Positions 12,114 to 23,744 of a stretch of 64,000 bases of DNA are shown one piece after another; the stretch's first letter is position 1, and each line of letters begins with the position of its first letter. Where the stretch lies: contig OZ014413.1 in assembly GCA_963965975.1 (NCBI GenBank), positions 3,420,001-3,484,000 on the forward strand, given 5' to 3'. Origin of the DNA: Xestospongia bergquistia. Its lineage: Eukaryota > Porifera > Demospongiae > Haplosclerida > Petrosiidae. A program made the translations under genes and the position numbers. The notes under the pieces are model-generated. The model saw only the letters and a program-made list of their open reading frames with translations. It had not been told where the DNA came from and did no database searches.

Positions 12114-14572
12114 TTTATTCATGGTCCAAAATGATTATAGGGCTACATGGCATGAGCAGTTGCTAACCAGAAAAGGGATAGCTTTATATGTTATATGGAA
12201 ACAGCCCATAATCAAATTGTATACCTATGAATCTCATGCAACAAAACTTTGATAGCTTATGAATCTTATTAGAGACTATACTAATTTTATACATTCTTGA
12301 GGTTAGAAATTTATTAACCTCGCTGTGCGTGGGCGCATAGCAAGGGTTACTGTAGTCTGTCAGTGTGTGTGTGTGTGTGTGTGACACACACACACACACA
12401 CACACACTGCCTGGGTAACAGACACTGTCTGTTACCCAGGCAAATGGCTTCGAACTGCTTTAACTCGGCAAACAAGGCACTGGTAGCCACCAAACTATAG
12501 TGAACTGTAGCAAAACGTCTGTACTTCTTAAATACTAATACTGCCAAAAGGAGCGTAAAACGAACAAAAAGCTTTAAAAGTCTGAAAAACCTTTGAAAAA
12601 AAGCATAGCTTTCAGTGAAGACTCGAAAATTCAATAAAAACCTCCTGCATACAGCTTATGATATTCTCTAACTTTTTAAAGTGAGACTTTTGGCCAAAAT
12701 ACTTCATTGGAAAGTTATGACAGTTTTACTAACTTTTGGCAGTTATCTTTGTTGATACATTGAGGGCGAACTAAAAATACTAGCACCATAGCTGTCATTG
12801 GAGAATCACTAACTTTTACTAAGAAGTTGGAAAGTATTGGACATTTTGTCAATTAGAGTGCAAAGTACCCAGTAGACGCACCAAAAGGCAAAGCTTTTTC
12901 CCTTTGATTGAAGAGAAATGGTGAGTAATCAATAATCATCTTGTGCAATCACGTGAGATTATGTCACTTGAGGAGATCTCTGGATAAGCGGCAGCAAGGT
13001 TAAGCACTTTAGTGCATTTCATTTTTCTTGTAATTTGATATTCAATGAGATAAACAAATATTATTTTTCATCCATCATTAATAGTTAGACAGTGAATCAC
13101 AAACATTACATTCAAGAATCAGGAAAGAAGGTTGGGGAATTAGTTAAAGATTTTCTCAATAGAGGCAATGTCAGTTTTAGCAATGGGCACAACCACTTTC
13201 TATTAAGAGAGGCAACTCTCCTAACAACACTAAAAAATTTGCTAACAAAATAAGGTTTGTATTTCAGAGAGTGTGTAAGCAATATAACAGCAATTCATTT
13301 TGGACAAATGAGTTTCATGATTTAAAGGGAGGTTCCACTGTATCAGTGAACAATGTGGGTCATCCCTATATACATAGTGTTATAGCCTCTTTGATATACA
13401 AAAAGACAGGTTGGTTTAAACGTTTCCTATAGCTATTGAACATGTAATTTGTAACAGTATGTAAACATTTTAATTTCACTACAATTATTCTTTTTTATAT
13501 AATTAAATTACATACCTAGTTGTAGTTCTACTCCACATTTAGCTCTACTGTCTTTAATCCAGTCTTGTTGAAGGACTTGACTAACTTGAGCATATGTACC
13601 TCCCATATCATTAAGTGTTGACAGGAATTTGGTACAGTATTGCTCGATTTGATAGATACTTGTCATTGAATTTAATTCTCTTGCTAATTCAGCTATGATG
13701 TTATCAAACGAAGGTGACTGTTGGATGTCTAAGCTAATTAAGTCAGCATCATACATCTGATCAGCTAGGTAATGTAGACTATGCCAACTTAAATCACGTA
13801 ATGAAATATAATGCCTAGAGAGGCCACTGTCAATAACTTGTCTCAACATGGTAACATCAGCTTCTAATAGCAGAGAAAGGAATCATTATGATAATATCTA
13901 TAATTATACATTATTAGCCAAGTGTCTTAGTTCAACGCAATTAATCTAAATAGTACAGCAACGTTTTAGCTTAATTTATATATAAAGACGCAAAGGACAG
14001 TTTTTTACCTGAAATTGTTAGGACTTCTATTTCAATATTAACATACTTCAAAGCAGCAAAATGTGATGCAAAAAAATATTTTATCACTTATCATAGTTAT
14101 AGGACTAATAGCTTTCAAGTTATAATGTCATTCAAGAGTAATGGACAGACAGATACACACATACATAATAAGTAAGTATTGTAGCCCTCAGCTGTAATAA
14201 GCTAGATACCAAGGTTTAATGGATTATGTTTACTAATATAATATGTATATATTACTCACTTTCTTTTAATGCCTGTACATATTCCTCAGCAACAGCACTC
14301 TCACCAATAGCATCTTTCTGGAGCATCTCTATAACTTTTCTTCTTGTACAATTGGGGTTAGTTTTCAGCCATAAATCAAACATTTTTAAAGCTTTAAAAT
14401 TACTGTCTTGTTTCAGTTCTTTTATAGCATCTAGTTCAATATTGGGTAAACAGAGAAGCAAACCAAACTCGTGCCACTTTTTACTAACTCTGACATATTT
14501 CATTAATTCATCAAGAGTTGGTCTTTTGTTCAAAAACTGTTGGAAGTACGCATCATCAGCTTGTTCTGCCAT
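7910..14572 (-). CDS. Death / death-fold-like / Roc-COR / CARD-like protein (1,042 aa, six exons)
   Basis: Exons: 14572-14260, 13863-13516, 11255-11202, 10651-8624, 8573-8499, 8220-7910. All five introns have GT-AG ends and are phase 1, and the joined frame is open to the stop. Residues 1-104 form a Death domain (KKWHEFGLLLCLPNIELD core). Residues 105-220 are an all-helical, death-fold-like domain that recurs at 50.4 and 63.3 kb. Residues 239-914 form a Roc-COR (ROCO) unit: Walker A GPPGSGKS at 264-271, DSGGQ switch motif at 414-418, a GTFYDK G4-like motif, then COR features (FVNPKPLLDKL, GEYFLPCVLP). A Cys/His cluster (HCPFCNQPEHFCH) lies near 870. Residues 940-1042 resemble a CARD. ROCO proteins are GTP-controlled scaffolds, and Death/CARD domains recruit partners by like-with-like binding. 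A cytosolic signalling platform is inferred. The family is clear; the individual role is unknown. Confidence 0.88.
12318..12999. mobile_element. Non-autonomous piggyBac-type element (MITE) with TTAA target duplication
   Basis: A 682-bp segment lies in the large second intron of the 7.9-14.6 kb gene. It is flanked by TTAA on both sides (12314-12317, 13000-13003). The ends form short inverted repeats, CCTCGCTG and CAGCAAGG, with one mismatch. TTAA duplication is characteristic of piggyBac elements (family knowledge). There is no transposase. The left part holds two adjacent perfect palindromes. Confidence 0.65.
12361..12442. repeat. Two adjacent long palindromes inside the MITE
   Basis: 12361-12409 is CAG(TG)n then (CA)nCTG: two 23-base arms around a 3-base centre. 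12408-12442 has perfect 17-base arms (TGCCTGGGTAACAGACA and its complement) around a single C. Both could extrude as cruciforms. Confidence 0.9.
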
Positions 14573-14598
14573 TGCGAGTAGAAAGCAGTGTTCGTCCT

Positions 14599-14630
14599 AG
14601 GGTGTGGCTCATACAATATGCGCATGCTCA
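14599..14630 (-). promoter_or_regulatory. Proximal promoter element shared with the 30.8-39.6 kb gene
   Basis: On the reverse strand TGAGCATGCGCA, then ATTG, TGAGCC and CACCCT in fixed spacing, 27-58 bases upstream of the ATG. The same 32-base arrangement with about four differences is at 30718-30749, before the other intact Roc-COR gene. GCATGCGC resembles an NRF1 site, and the CACCC box a KLF-type site. Confidence 0.6.
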
Positions 14631-14632
14631 AA

Positions 14633-15868
14633 ATCTTATAATTAGGGTGGAGCTCATTTGTTGTCAATCGTTTCAATACACAATGTATTAAAAGTAATCA
14701 AACAGAGCTTACGTGGATTTCAACCAGATATAGATGGTACAGGTACTAAATTACTAAAGATGTATTGACCTAAGTATCAATTTTATAATAGAAAATTATT
14801 TTGCAAAAATTATCAAAATTATTGTTGGCATAATATACTCAACCGATCTCTTCATAAAAGCTGAGTCGTACAAACTGTAAAAGAACAAAAGTAATTGAGA
14901 AATCACTAGTCTACCAACTATAGTTTAACAAACCAGTAGTCACATGCATCACATTTATGGTTGACTGTATTGACATACTCTGTTTACTATATACTTAACT
15001 TAATGAGTGTGTAGTTAAATATTCGCTTATATTGATTGCAATAATTAATTATACTTTTATCTCAAAGACTTTACAGAGTATTTGATGCAACTACTTGCAA
15101 CTGTTGGTGCTACACTGTAAAAATTAGTTTTTTAATTCAACCTGTTGTATTATTTAGAATGCATTGGACAAATAATCATTAATTTTACTTAAGTAGTTTA
15201 TTTTAAAGACACTGTATTATCATATACACAAAAAATATATAAACACAGGAAATGTACATTGTTTACTATCATATTCAAAGAAATATCTATTTCTCATTAA
15301 AATAGTTATTTGACTCAAAATTTTTGCAATGACCTTTCTGTACTATTAATAGCTAATAATCAATGTCTGTCTCCACTTATGTCATTAATCATGATTATAT
15401 TGCTATATGTTTTAATATATTAATAATTTTAAATGTATTAACTTTACTATATCCTACAACTTGTAGAAAATGCTTTCTCTTCTATTACTTTACATTGTAT
15501 TAATGGGTGCTATCACTCTATTATTGTTGAGTGTTTGAAATTTTGCCATCAGCTGTCAAATGCTAGAAGGTAGAATTCAAATTTTCCAACTAGTTCAAAA
15601 TTAAAAGAAGCTTCAAAGCTTTAATTTATTGTAGCACATACAATAAAGACTATAATGAAATTTATTACTTGTCAAGTTTGTCTGCAGTTCATTTTTTGTA
15701 ATTAGAATATACAGTGTGCATGAATGGACATGACCATATTACATAGTATCACAGGGTCTGAAACATTTACAAAATTAAATGGCATGTTGTATGTGCCATA
15801 CAGAATAAATTAAATCATGTCTATATTTCTGCTGTAAGTTGTATAAGCTGATTATGGTTTTATTTAGA
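14633..15868. other. Spacer between divergent genes
   Basis: AT-rich, with no convincing open frame. It separates the start of the reverse-strand Roc-COR gene from the forward-strand decayed gene beginning at 15869. Confidence 0.45.
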
Positions 15869-17100
15869 TCTTTCAACTTTAGTGAGGCAATATGAGCTCT
15901 CATGTGAAGAATTAGAAGAAGAGAGTGATGATGGAGTTTTCATTGAGGTCTTACAATATATGAATGATGACTATATAGCAGTTGGTTATTGTCTTGATTT
16001 ATCAACTCAAAAGATGCTTAGTATTTCACAAAGTGATAAAAGTGATATACAAAAGAAAAATGAACTGTTGTGGACATGGAAAAAAAAGATGGGTAGTGCA
16101 GCTACCTCCAAAGAATTGGTAAAAGCTTTATTAAAATGGAAGATCAATTTGTAGCTGAATCCAGTTTGAGATATCTTTCAAAGAGAACGACATCATTAAC
16201 GCAAAATGCGCCATTTCATCTTGCTCCAGAGAAAGCAGAAAATCGTTACCCAAACTGGAATGAATCAACAGATAGTGAACAGGAAACAGTAAGAAACCAG
16301 CTAATGGATAGCAATCATGATGTACATGAAGCTTAATACTGTCTTTGTTGCTCAACTTATACAATCATTTGTCAAACGTGAAGTTCACCCAAGACTCATT
16401 CAATCTATTGTATGTAGCTATGGTGTTTCAGGAGACCATCAATGTCAACCAATTGTGTTTGATTTTCAATGAGATGACAGTGTGTATGGTGTATTTTCTG
16501 AGTTGTCTAAACACTGCACATGGTTCAACTATGAATCATTTCAAGTAATAGTTAAGGTTTTAGGAGATGAATATGAAAGGAAGAGTTTAAAGGAATATGA
16601 AGATAAACATCTTATTCCATATTTAAGATGTTCCATTTTTGAGATACCTTGTGCTTCTTTACACAATCAGTCTCAATGTACCAAGTTTGTCCTTAAAGTG
16701 TCTGCAGACCTAATCATAACTGGAAGAGAAGTAAAAGCTATTCAACGTAATTTTGCCCAATTGTTGGGTTTTCAAAGTTGTGCTATCTTACACTTCCATG
16801 ATTACAATGAAGGCTGTATTGAATTAGTATTTAGTTTTCCCATGGTAGTATTGGGGAAAAGCTCTCCTGAATCCATTGTGTTCACTTACATTGAATGGAA
16901 CAAGTCTACCGATTCTTACAAAGTTAATGTTGATCTAGTGTCTATGTTGTAAGTCTTATTCTGAATGCATTCTCACTTATGTCCTATATTAGATTATGTT
17001 CTGATGAACCAGAATTATCTCTACTTGTTAAGTTGCTACAAATAAAAGAGGATGCTCTTAAAGAACTTTTAGCGAGAGAAGACACAAAACAAAGTTAATA
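15869..17100 (+). pseudogene. Decayed Death-domain gene with an unnamed conserved domain
   Basis: After a TTTAG acceptor the frame reads a Death domain (VGYCLDLSTQKMLSI, ELLWTWKKKMGSAATSKEL). It then shifts by one base in an A run near 16134; the next frame continues the last helix (EDQFVAESSLRYLSKRT). From about 16335 another domain reads VFVAQLIQSFVKREVHPRL, meets an in-frame TGA near 16470, and continues CTWFNYESFQVIVKVLGDEY to CIELVFSFPMVVLG at 16952. A following exon (16992-17098) ends in LKELLAREDTKQS. The second domain has the same layout as the N-terminus of the 30.8-39.6 kb protein (FVL...ITGREV...F). One frameshift and one stop suggest a recent pseudogene or base-call errors. Confidence 0.6.
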
Positions 17101-17290
17101 TTTTATATGTAATTATATATGTACTCTGACCTATACTACATTGTGTCATCCATAGCTTCTTGCTTGCTCTCAGATCATCATAATTACATTTTAAACTCTG
17201 ATTAATTAATTTATGCCTTCACTGCATAGGAGGCTAATGATAATTAGCTCTTTGCTATAATATGAAAATTTTGTTATTACTAGCACACAG

Positions 17291-17820
17291 TATGGAAAGA
17301 GAAGGACCACAAGAACAATCATCAACAGACACTACTTTATCAGGTACTTGTACTTTAATAGAGATATATCTATGTACCTAATATAAACAGAGAAGCTGAA
17401 ACTATTGGATAGAATGAATAAAGCTAAGACATTAGAAATTGAACAGTTGACCAGGCATAAAGAAAGCGAGCTACAGTACTGTTAATAGTTGCACACATTT
17501 ACTGGTATATTCTTATGTTCAATAGTAACTGTAAACTATTAGAAGACAAACAAGAAAAGATAGAAGCATTACAAGTGGAAATAAAGTCACTGAATGTAGA
17601 AATAATAACAAGAGAAGAAAGTGGAATCAATCAAATGGTGGAGAAAGTGAAAAGTAATAAAAATGTAAAATATTATGACATGCCTCTACAAGCTATCATT
17701 GCTATACAAAATCTATGTAAGAATATAATAATTATTAATATAGGTTCAAAAATGATTGACACAAAATTGAAAAACACAATGTCACTAGAATTTAGTCAGT
17801 TAAAGTCAACACAAAACTAA
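17291..17820 (+). pseudogene. Coiled-coil exons of the same decayed gene
   Basis: Three exon-like blocks: MEREGPQEQSSTDTTLSG ending at a GTACTT donor; EKLKLLDRMNKAKTLEIEQL at about 17389-17480; and CKLLEDKQEKIEALQVEIK with heptad-like spacing, 17531-17820. The first two match reverse-strand exons at 48975-49040 / 48853-48933 and at 62.2 / 62.1 kb. I could not find a clean splice between the second and third block. Confidence 0.5.
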
Positions 17821-17941
17821 CATACAATAAACAATAGTATTATTGTGACCACATAATGAGAAAAGATAAGCTCTTTACTTTACCTGTTGTGACTTATAGA
17901 ACTGATATCCCAGATATTAGTGATCAGAGATCTCCTTAAAA

Positions 17942-18373
17942 CTAATTATCCACAGCTGAGTCAAAAACTTGAAGATGCAGGTGTGTAATGTTTCGTCCCT
18001 CTGGTTTGTTTATTTGACATCCATCAATGCTGTAACAAAACTTACATTTGTCTTTAAATTTTTCATTTAGCTTATGTGTGAGTATGTTCACTGAAGTATA
18101 ATGTAGCAATGCAGGAGCAATGTCTAGATAAGCAGCTTGACCTCCAGAGTGTACTGCATATATCCATTGTGACTTAATTAGCTGAGGAGACTCCTCTATA
18201 CTGTGTAACTTATGTAGGATCTCATTTTTAACTGTACAGTATTCTGAGGGGATAGAGGGTCTGAAGATAGTTTGAACAGATGGCAATATTCCTTCAAAAA
18301 ATGCAGATGAATTAAAGAAATTATCTTTACATCTTTGTACTAAATAGTGCACAATGTCTTCAGCAACCATCAT
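17942..18373 (-). pseudogene. Roc-domain relic, switch-region part
   Basis: A 143-codon open frame matches the 7.9-14.6 kb protein around its switch motif: SQWIYAVHSGGQAAYLDIAP against HWIYAVDSGGQAAFLDMAP. The usual Asp of DSGGQ is His here. The frame ends before the G4 region. The P-loop half lies 1 kb away at 19320-19545, separated by a transposon remnant. It is a truncated copy and unlikely to function. Confidence 0.75.
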
Positions 18374-18549
18374 AGGCGTATTTAGACCCGGGCCAGCATG
18401 GGCTTTGCCTGAGTAAACTTGACAAGAGCAAAATTAATTATATTTTTTCAAAAATAAATTCATTGCTTTTGAATTTTAACCAAAATAAAATTCATAATCT
18501 AATTAACCACTAACACATGCCAATCCACATGTATGACTTCACAGTTAGC

Positions 18550-19190
18550 AATTAGCATCTCTATTGTAGAGTTTTGATCATTTTGTGAACTGTGATCTGA
18601 GTCAGACTGAGTGCCAATATATGAAAAGAACTCTTAAATACTTTTGGGCTTCTAGTAATAGTACCAGTAGTGGTGTAGGTTCATCAAAAAAAGGATACAA
18701 TTTTCCAGAGAGTGAGGAAGATGACAGTGGAAATGACAGCAATGAAGAAATTGAAAGAGAAATTAGAAGATTAAATGATCAAGATGGTTAGGTGTAAATT
18801 TAATAACAAAGTAGTTTGAAATTATTCTTTCTACTTTTCTTGTACTGTACAGATACAGATGGTGATGGTGTTGATCTAGAGAGTCTGTAATATACCCACA
18901 ATACCAGAAGTTAACATACATGTCCATGTTAGCATCAAGCTCAAGCCAGAGATCCTGCAGACATAGATAAAGAAAAATTAAAAAAAACCTACTCAATCAG
19001 TCGGCATTGATTTTCCACTTTCTGTTTTTGGAAAGGGTAGTCGATCGTTTCAACCTAGATGGTACCAACAGTTTCCATGGCTTGAATATCTAAAAGCTTG
19101 GATGCTGCTTTTTGTTTCCCATGTGTATAGGTTTTTCCGGCATAGCAATCCAGATGATGCATTCACTCAGAGCAGGTTCAGGGACTAGAA
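18550..19190 (+). mobile_element. hAT/ZMYM-type transposase remnant
   Basis: MKRTLKYFWASSNSTSSG followed by an acidic stretch (18615-18790) resembles the N-terminus of ZMYM1-like hAT transposases. Further on, RWYQQFPWLEYL and, one frame over, SLDAAFCFPC match the TTF-type zinc-finger start. No catalytic domain was found. It is a DNA-transposon fragment with frameshifts and stops, lodged between two halves of the Roc relic. No clear terminal repeats were seen. Confidence 0.5.
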
Positions 19191-19319
19191 ACATGTCTTG
19201 TTTTTGGTTGAGTAAAAGTTTAAAATTGTTAATAACTACTAAATAATAATGATGAATAATTAATAACCCAAATAGACCCAGATACTCCTTTAGTAAATCA
19301 AGATCTATCTTACTCCAAG

Positions 19320-19545
19320 ACTGGGTATTTTATTCAACTTTATAGGGTGTAGTTGTTACCATTCTTACTTCAGGTACTGTAGTGGAGTACTATCATGATC
19401 ATGAGGTGGATCCTCATCCTCATTAAGTAATAGCTTCATAACACATGATTTTCCACTTCCTGGTGGACCAGAAATGGAGAGTTTGGTGCATTTATCTTTG
19501 ACACATCCTTCTTTAAGAGCATTCTTGAACCAGAATAATCTATTA
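19320..19545 (-). pseudogene. Roc-domain relic, P-loop part
   Basis: KLSISGPPGSGKSCVMKLLL matches the P-loop exon at 10500-10651 (KLFVSGPPGSGKSCIIKLLL). The similarity continues through the Asp-Glu-Pro-Pro / His region to GVVVTILTS-coding bases at 19341-19378. Walker A is intact, but the frame does not reach the switch-region relic at 17942-18373. Confidence 0.75.
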
Positions 19546-19935
19546 GAAAAGAAAAACAATTCTTCATAGTACAATATACCAAGTCTTGTAGCTATAAACA
19601 CATTTGTGATAGTGTTGTTGCTGAATGTATCACAGACAGACAGACACACTGTTCCTTCAACTTCTTGTCCTAGGTAAGCTTAGCTTGGTAGCTTTATTAA
19701 TAGAAATTGTTTGGATCTAGTGGTTACTGGTTATTTAAAACAAATATCACACTTCTCTATGACCTCAACAAACACTTCTGATTAGCACACACTCTGTAAT
19801 AAACTAATTAAAGCAAAATTCTTTCTCATGCTATACAGGAGTTCCACCACAAGAAAGAACTTTGTTTTGGTCTTCTGTATTCATTGCCACATGTTTAGCA
19901 AAGAGGAGAAGGAGAACATATATATAATCATTTAA

Positions 19936-20330
19936 AATGAACTACAATCAGATATAATTACATTACCTTTCTATATAATGGCTGTTCGTTAGTTTGTGGC
20001 TGGTTTTAGCATTTTTTAATTCAATTCATGAGTTTTAAAATTATTCAAGCTCAAGGTCCTCATACTATGCAAGGATTGTTAATTGGAATATGGTACATAA
20101 GAAAAGTGTTGTTGCGTACAACTAACTATGGCAATCTCACCATTAGGATGCAGTTGGTAGTATTATGCTATTAAGACACGTGTTGTTTTCATTTCAGTAA
20201 TTGTTTACACTGTTGCTGCATATAAATATAAATATAGACAATGTAATGAACTATCTGATGTTAATGAAAGATTGATCATTACAGAATATACTGAAAGACA
20301 ACTACTGTTTCCTTGTAGGATGAATAATGC
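19936..20330 (+). pseudogene. 3' fragment of a POT transporter gene
   Basis: About 390 bases match 23265-23645 of the downstream transporter gene, including QGPxTMQGLLIGIWY and the tail YKYRQ..NELSDVNERLIITEYTERQLL. Frameshifts and stops are present and the 5' two-thirds of the gene is absent. Confidence 0.8.
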
Positions 20331-20393
20331 TGTGTCCATAATTAATTTGCAAATTACAATAACTAATAATTATACTAATACATTATCAATATC

Positions 20394-20396
<3 letters not shown>

Positions 20397-20430
<34 letters not shown>
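20397..20430. repeat. (TA)n microsatellite
   Basis: Perfect TA run. Similar runs lie at about 12083-12112 and 21919-21950. A CATC/CTAT tetranucleotide tract follows at about 20555-20645. Confidence 0.95.
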
Positions 20431-20434
<4 letters not shown>

Positions 20435-20699
20435 TATATATTTATACAATTAATAAAAAATCTGTTGTTTACAAATTTGTTTATTTAACTTACTTTTAAT
20501 TGTATGTCAGTTCATGTATTTATCCTTCTATCCATATTATTAATCTATCTACCTATCTATCTATTGATTGATCCATCCATCAATCTATCCATCTGTCTAT
20601 CCATCCATCCATCCATCCATCAAGCTATCTATCTATTCATCAATCAAGCTAGATGTCTCAATAATGAATCTAAAATTACCTTTTGACATGGTGCATTTT

Positions 20700-21915
20700 A
20701 AAAGATATATTATCAAAAGATGATTAGACGGACCCACACTTGTGTAAAGTTATAATCTAGCGAGCTAAGATCCCTAAATTAATCAATTTATAATTAATTA
20801 TCCTACAACATTTCCTGACAAATATTATAATATTGCTTAATTAATATTAACATGGTAGGTAGATATAATAATATAAGGATCGATGGATGGATTAACAGAA
20901 TACAACTTGCTATGGTTGACATTGAGGAAGAAGTTAAGACTAGTCAATTATCAATTGGAGGCTACAATAGACAGAGGAAGAGTCTAATCCTTCCACTACT
21001 GTGATCACTCCAAACATAACCACAGTTGTTAGAGAATATCTAGAAACAACAAGATTATTTAAAATCTTCCCATAGTAACCCATTAAATGAGTCACTTTGA
21101 ACCATTAAAAGTTCAGAGCCATGTACAGTAATGGAGACAATTGATGAAGGAAGTTTCTCATTTTACCAAGTTGAGTTAGTTTCAATACATTGTACTAATT
21201 AAATGTATGTAATTAGTGAGAATAAATTAATGTTACAGTTATAACTTCAAAGATTTTTAGTATATCTTTGACTAGTGGTACTAAAGATATACTAAAAATG
21301 AATATTAGGGTCAACAACACCCGGGGAGGGGGGGGTGTTGTTGACTCTAATAATTATTTATAATTATTTCTAGTTTGACTGGTTATGTAATTATTGTTCA
21401 TGTTAATATATCATATATTTTTCTATGGATTTTACTTTCTATGGATCACTAACTGGTTTGAACAGAGTCCATGCAATCACTATATTATTACTATCTAATA
21501 CTACTAACATTGCTAGATTATACTCTCACTAATACGTGACCCAAAATTATAAATCCTTCCTGAGTTGAGTGTGTTATATATTTTTTCAAGATCCTTCTAT
21601 TTTTTTAAAAAATTCTATAGAAAAGCATTATAGCGTTTTAAGAATAATTTATCATTTTTTCTAAAACATTTTCAAAAGCTCTGCTCAATATAATTTTAGT
21701 GTTGAAAAACAAAAGTAGAAATAAAAACAATTTCACTATCTACTAAAGTTAAGTTGGCCACTTTGAAAATACTTTTTAACGTTGTTGTTAGTCTTGTTAA
21801 CTGTGATAATGGTAAGTAGGTTATAAATAAGCCTCTAGTCATTTTTAACAGTTATTTGAAAGGATATTAGTGTAATAGATTGAAAGTTACAGTTATTCTA
21901 TTCACTTTTATCATA

Positions 21916-21956
<41 letters not shown>

Positions 21957-22077
21957 ATTACCTTCTTAATAGTAGGTATACATGAGTTGTTTTCAGCTCT
22001 AGCTCTATTTTTTAAAAACTGATTTTCTGTGGTACTATACCAATCGACTCACTTATTAAACTACAAGATAAACAGAG
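20700..22077. other. Spacer upstream of the POT gene
   Basis: No gene seen. It holds a pair of adjacent hairpins at 21254-21351 and a (TA)n tract at 21919-21950. Confidence 0.5.
21254..21351. repeat. Two consecutive perfect or near-perfect hairpins
   Basis: Hairpin 1: TTTTTAGTATATCTTT (21254-21269) pairs perfectly with 21283-21298 across a 13-base loop. Hairpin 2: 19-base arms at 21304-21322 and 21333-21351 (ATTAGGGTCAACAACACCC type) with one mismatch and a G-rich 10-base loop. They could be a miniature foldback element or a small hairpin RNA; the sequence alone does not decide. Confidence 0.75.
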
Positions 22078-23744
22078 ATGAGCTACAAGAACGTTTGTGT
22101 TAGTTCTAAAGGAGCTCTTGTGATACTGGCAACAAGTATCTTACTAACAACTAGTAATCTTATATTAGCAGGACTTTCCACAACTTTCGTTGATAATTAC
22201 TCATATGTCATATTTGCTGGAATCAGTTTCCACTTTCTCTTTTATCCTCTACTTGGTTTGTTAGGTGAGAAATGGATGAGATATAAAATTCTACTGGTTG
22301 GAATAATATTACTATTTGTTGGATTCTTTATTGGAATTGTTACATTTGTGATTCTATATTTTGTACATCTAAATAGTATTACTGTAGTTGGTATATGTTT
22401 AGTTGTAGGTTTTCCATTCTTATTTGGATATGGTATATTTGAAGCTAATGTTATCCAATTTGGTACTGATCAGCTTCAGTTTGCATCATCTCAAGAGTTA
22501 AGTAGTTTTGTTTATTGGGTTTTATATCTGGGCTTTTTTTTAGTTGCTTTCATTTTGTTAATGGCATCAATTATAACAGCTACTGTTTATAAAAACACAT
22601 TTTTTTTACTTCTTGTTTTATTTTTGGTTCCAGCGTACTTATTGTCATGATTGGAGTCTTGTCTTTTTGTTGTTGCAAACATCATTTAGTTATTGAGCCA
22701 GCTCAACACAACAATCCTATCAAACTAATCTGGAGAGTAATGAGGTATGCTTGGACTCACAAACAACCAGAGAGACCTAGTGCCTTTACATATGGAGAGT
22801 CTCCTCCCTCAAGACTTGACCTATGTAAAGAGAGATATGGAGGACCATTTACTACTGTACAAGTAGAAGATGTTAAAAGCTTTTTCTACATACTTAGTAT
22901 TGTTTTAGGAACATTTCGATATGGATTTATTGACACTAAATCGAAAATCTGTGATCAATATTTAGTTCTTATAAAAAAAGATAGTGCAAATAGTTTCACA
23001 GAAAATCTCCTACTGACATATCCTCTAACAGTTCCATGTCTTTTTATTGCATTTGCTGTTCCTATCCATCAATTCATAATAGTTCCTTTCTTCTCTAATT
23101 GCATTCCTAGTATGTTGAAACGTATATGGATTGGACTAGCAGTATTATTAGTAGAGTCAATAATAACAACTGTTATAAGCTATTTCATGACTAGAGATAT
23201 CAGAAATGCCTTAATTATCAATGATTTGTGTTTGACATTTGTCAACAACATATCCTTTCAAAATGAACTACAATCAGATGTTATCACACTACCTTTCTAT
23301 ATCATGGCTGCTCCTCAATTTTTTGCTGGTGTCAGTATTTTGCTAGTTCACTTCACAAGTTTTGAGTTTATTCTAGCTCAAGGTCCTCGTACTATGCAAG
23401 GATTGTTAATTGGAATATGGTACATGAACAATAGTATTTATTGTGTACACCTAACTATGGCAAGCTCATCATTAGGATGCAGTTTGGAGTATTATGTTGT
23501 TAAGACAGGTGTTGTTTTCATTACAGTTATTGTTTACACTATTGCTGCATATAAATACAAATATAGACAACGTAATGAACTATCTGATGTTAATGAGAGA
23601 TTGATCATTACAGAATATACTGAAAGACAACTGCTACAGGAATATGGCATAAATGCAGAATATACTAGATGACAACTGATACACAAAGAAGGTGAAGATG
23701 ATATTGACAGTGACACAACTGCAGGTGGTGTTGATTCTGTTTAA
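22078..23744 (+). CDS. POT/PTR2-type (SLC15-like) oligopeptide transporter, interrupted frame
   Basis: Two overlapping frames (22078-22650 and 22647-23672) together match one ~555-aa POT transporter, the family's usual length. The first holds several membrane spans, the POT-like GLLGEKWMRYK loop and FEANVIQFGTDQL. The second holds PSRLDLCKERYGGPFTTVQV, further spans and QGPRTMQGLLIGIWYMNNS. The frames meet at an ATGA: the sequence is one base short of a continuous reading. A TGA at 23670-23672 then cuts off 23 further in-frame codons (QLIHKEGEDDIDSD...) with a usual acidic tail, so the C-terminus is also altered. The gene has no introns. POT proteins carry di/tripeptides and histidine with protons across membranes. 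It may be a young pseudogene or carry base-call errors. Confidence 0.7.

Noticed and set aside
12001-12634. Overlapping open frames on both strands (83, 73 and 95 codons)
   Set aside because: They arise from the (TA)n and (TG)/(CA)n tracts and palindromes of the MITE; the translated peptides are low-complexity and show no domain.
18361-18400. GGCGTATTTAGACCCGGGCC as the terminal repeat of the hAT-like remnant
   Set aside because: I could not find a convincing inverted partner near 19200-19310.
22647-22650. ATGA overlap read as translational coupling of two genes
   Set aside because: The two frames together give one POT transporter of normal length, and this is a eukaryote; a one-base deletion is simpler.
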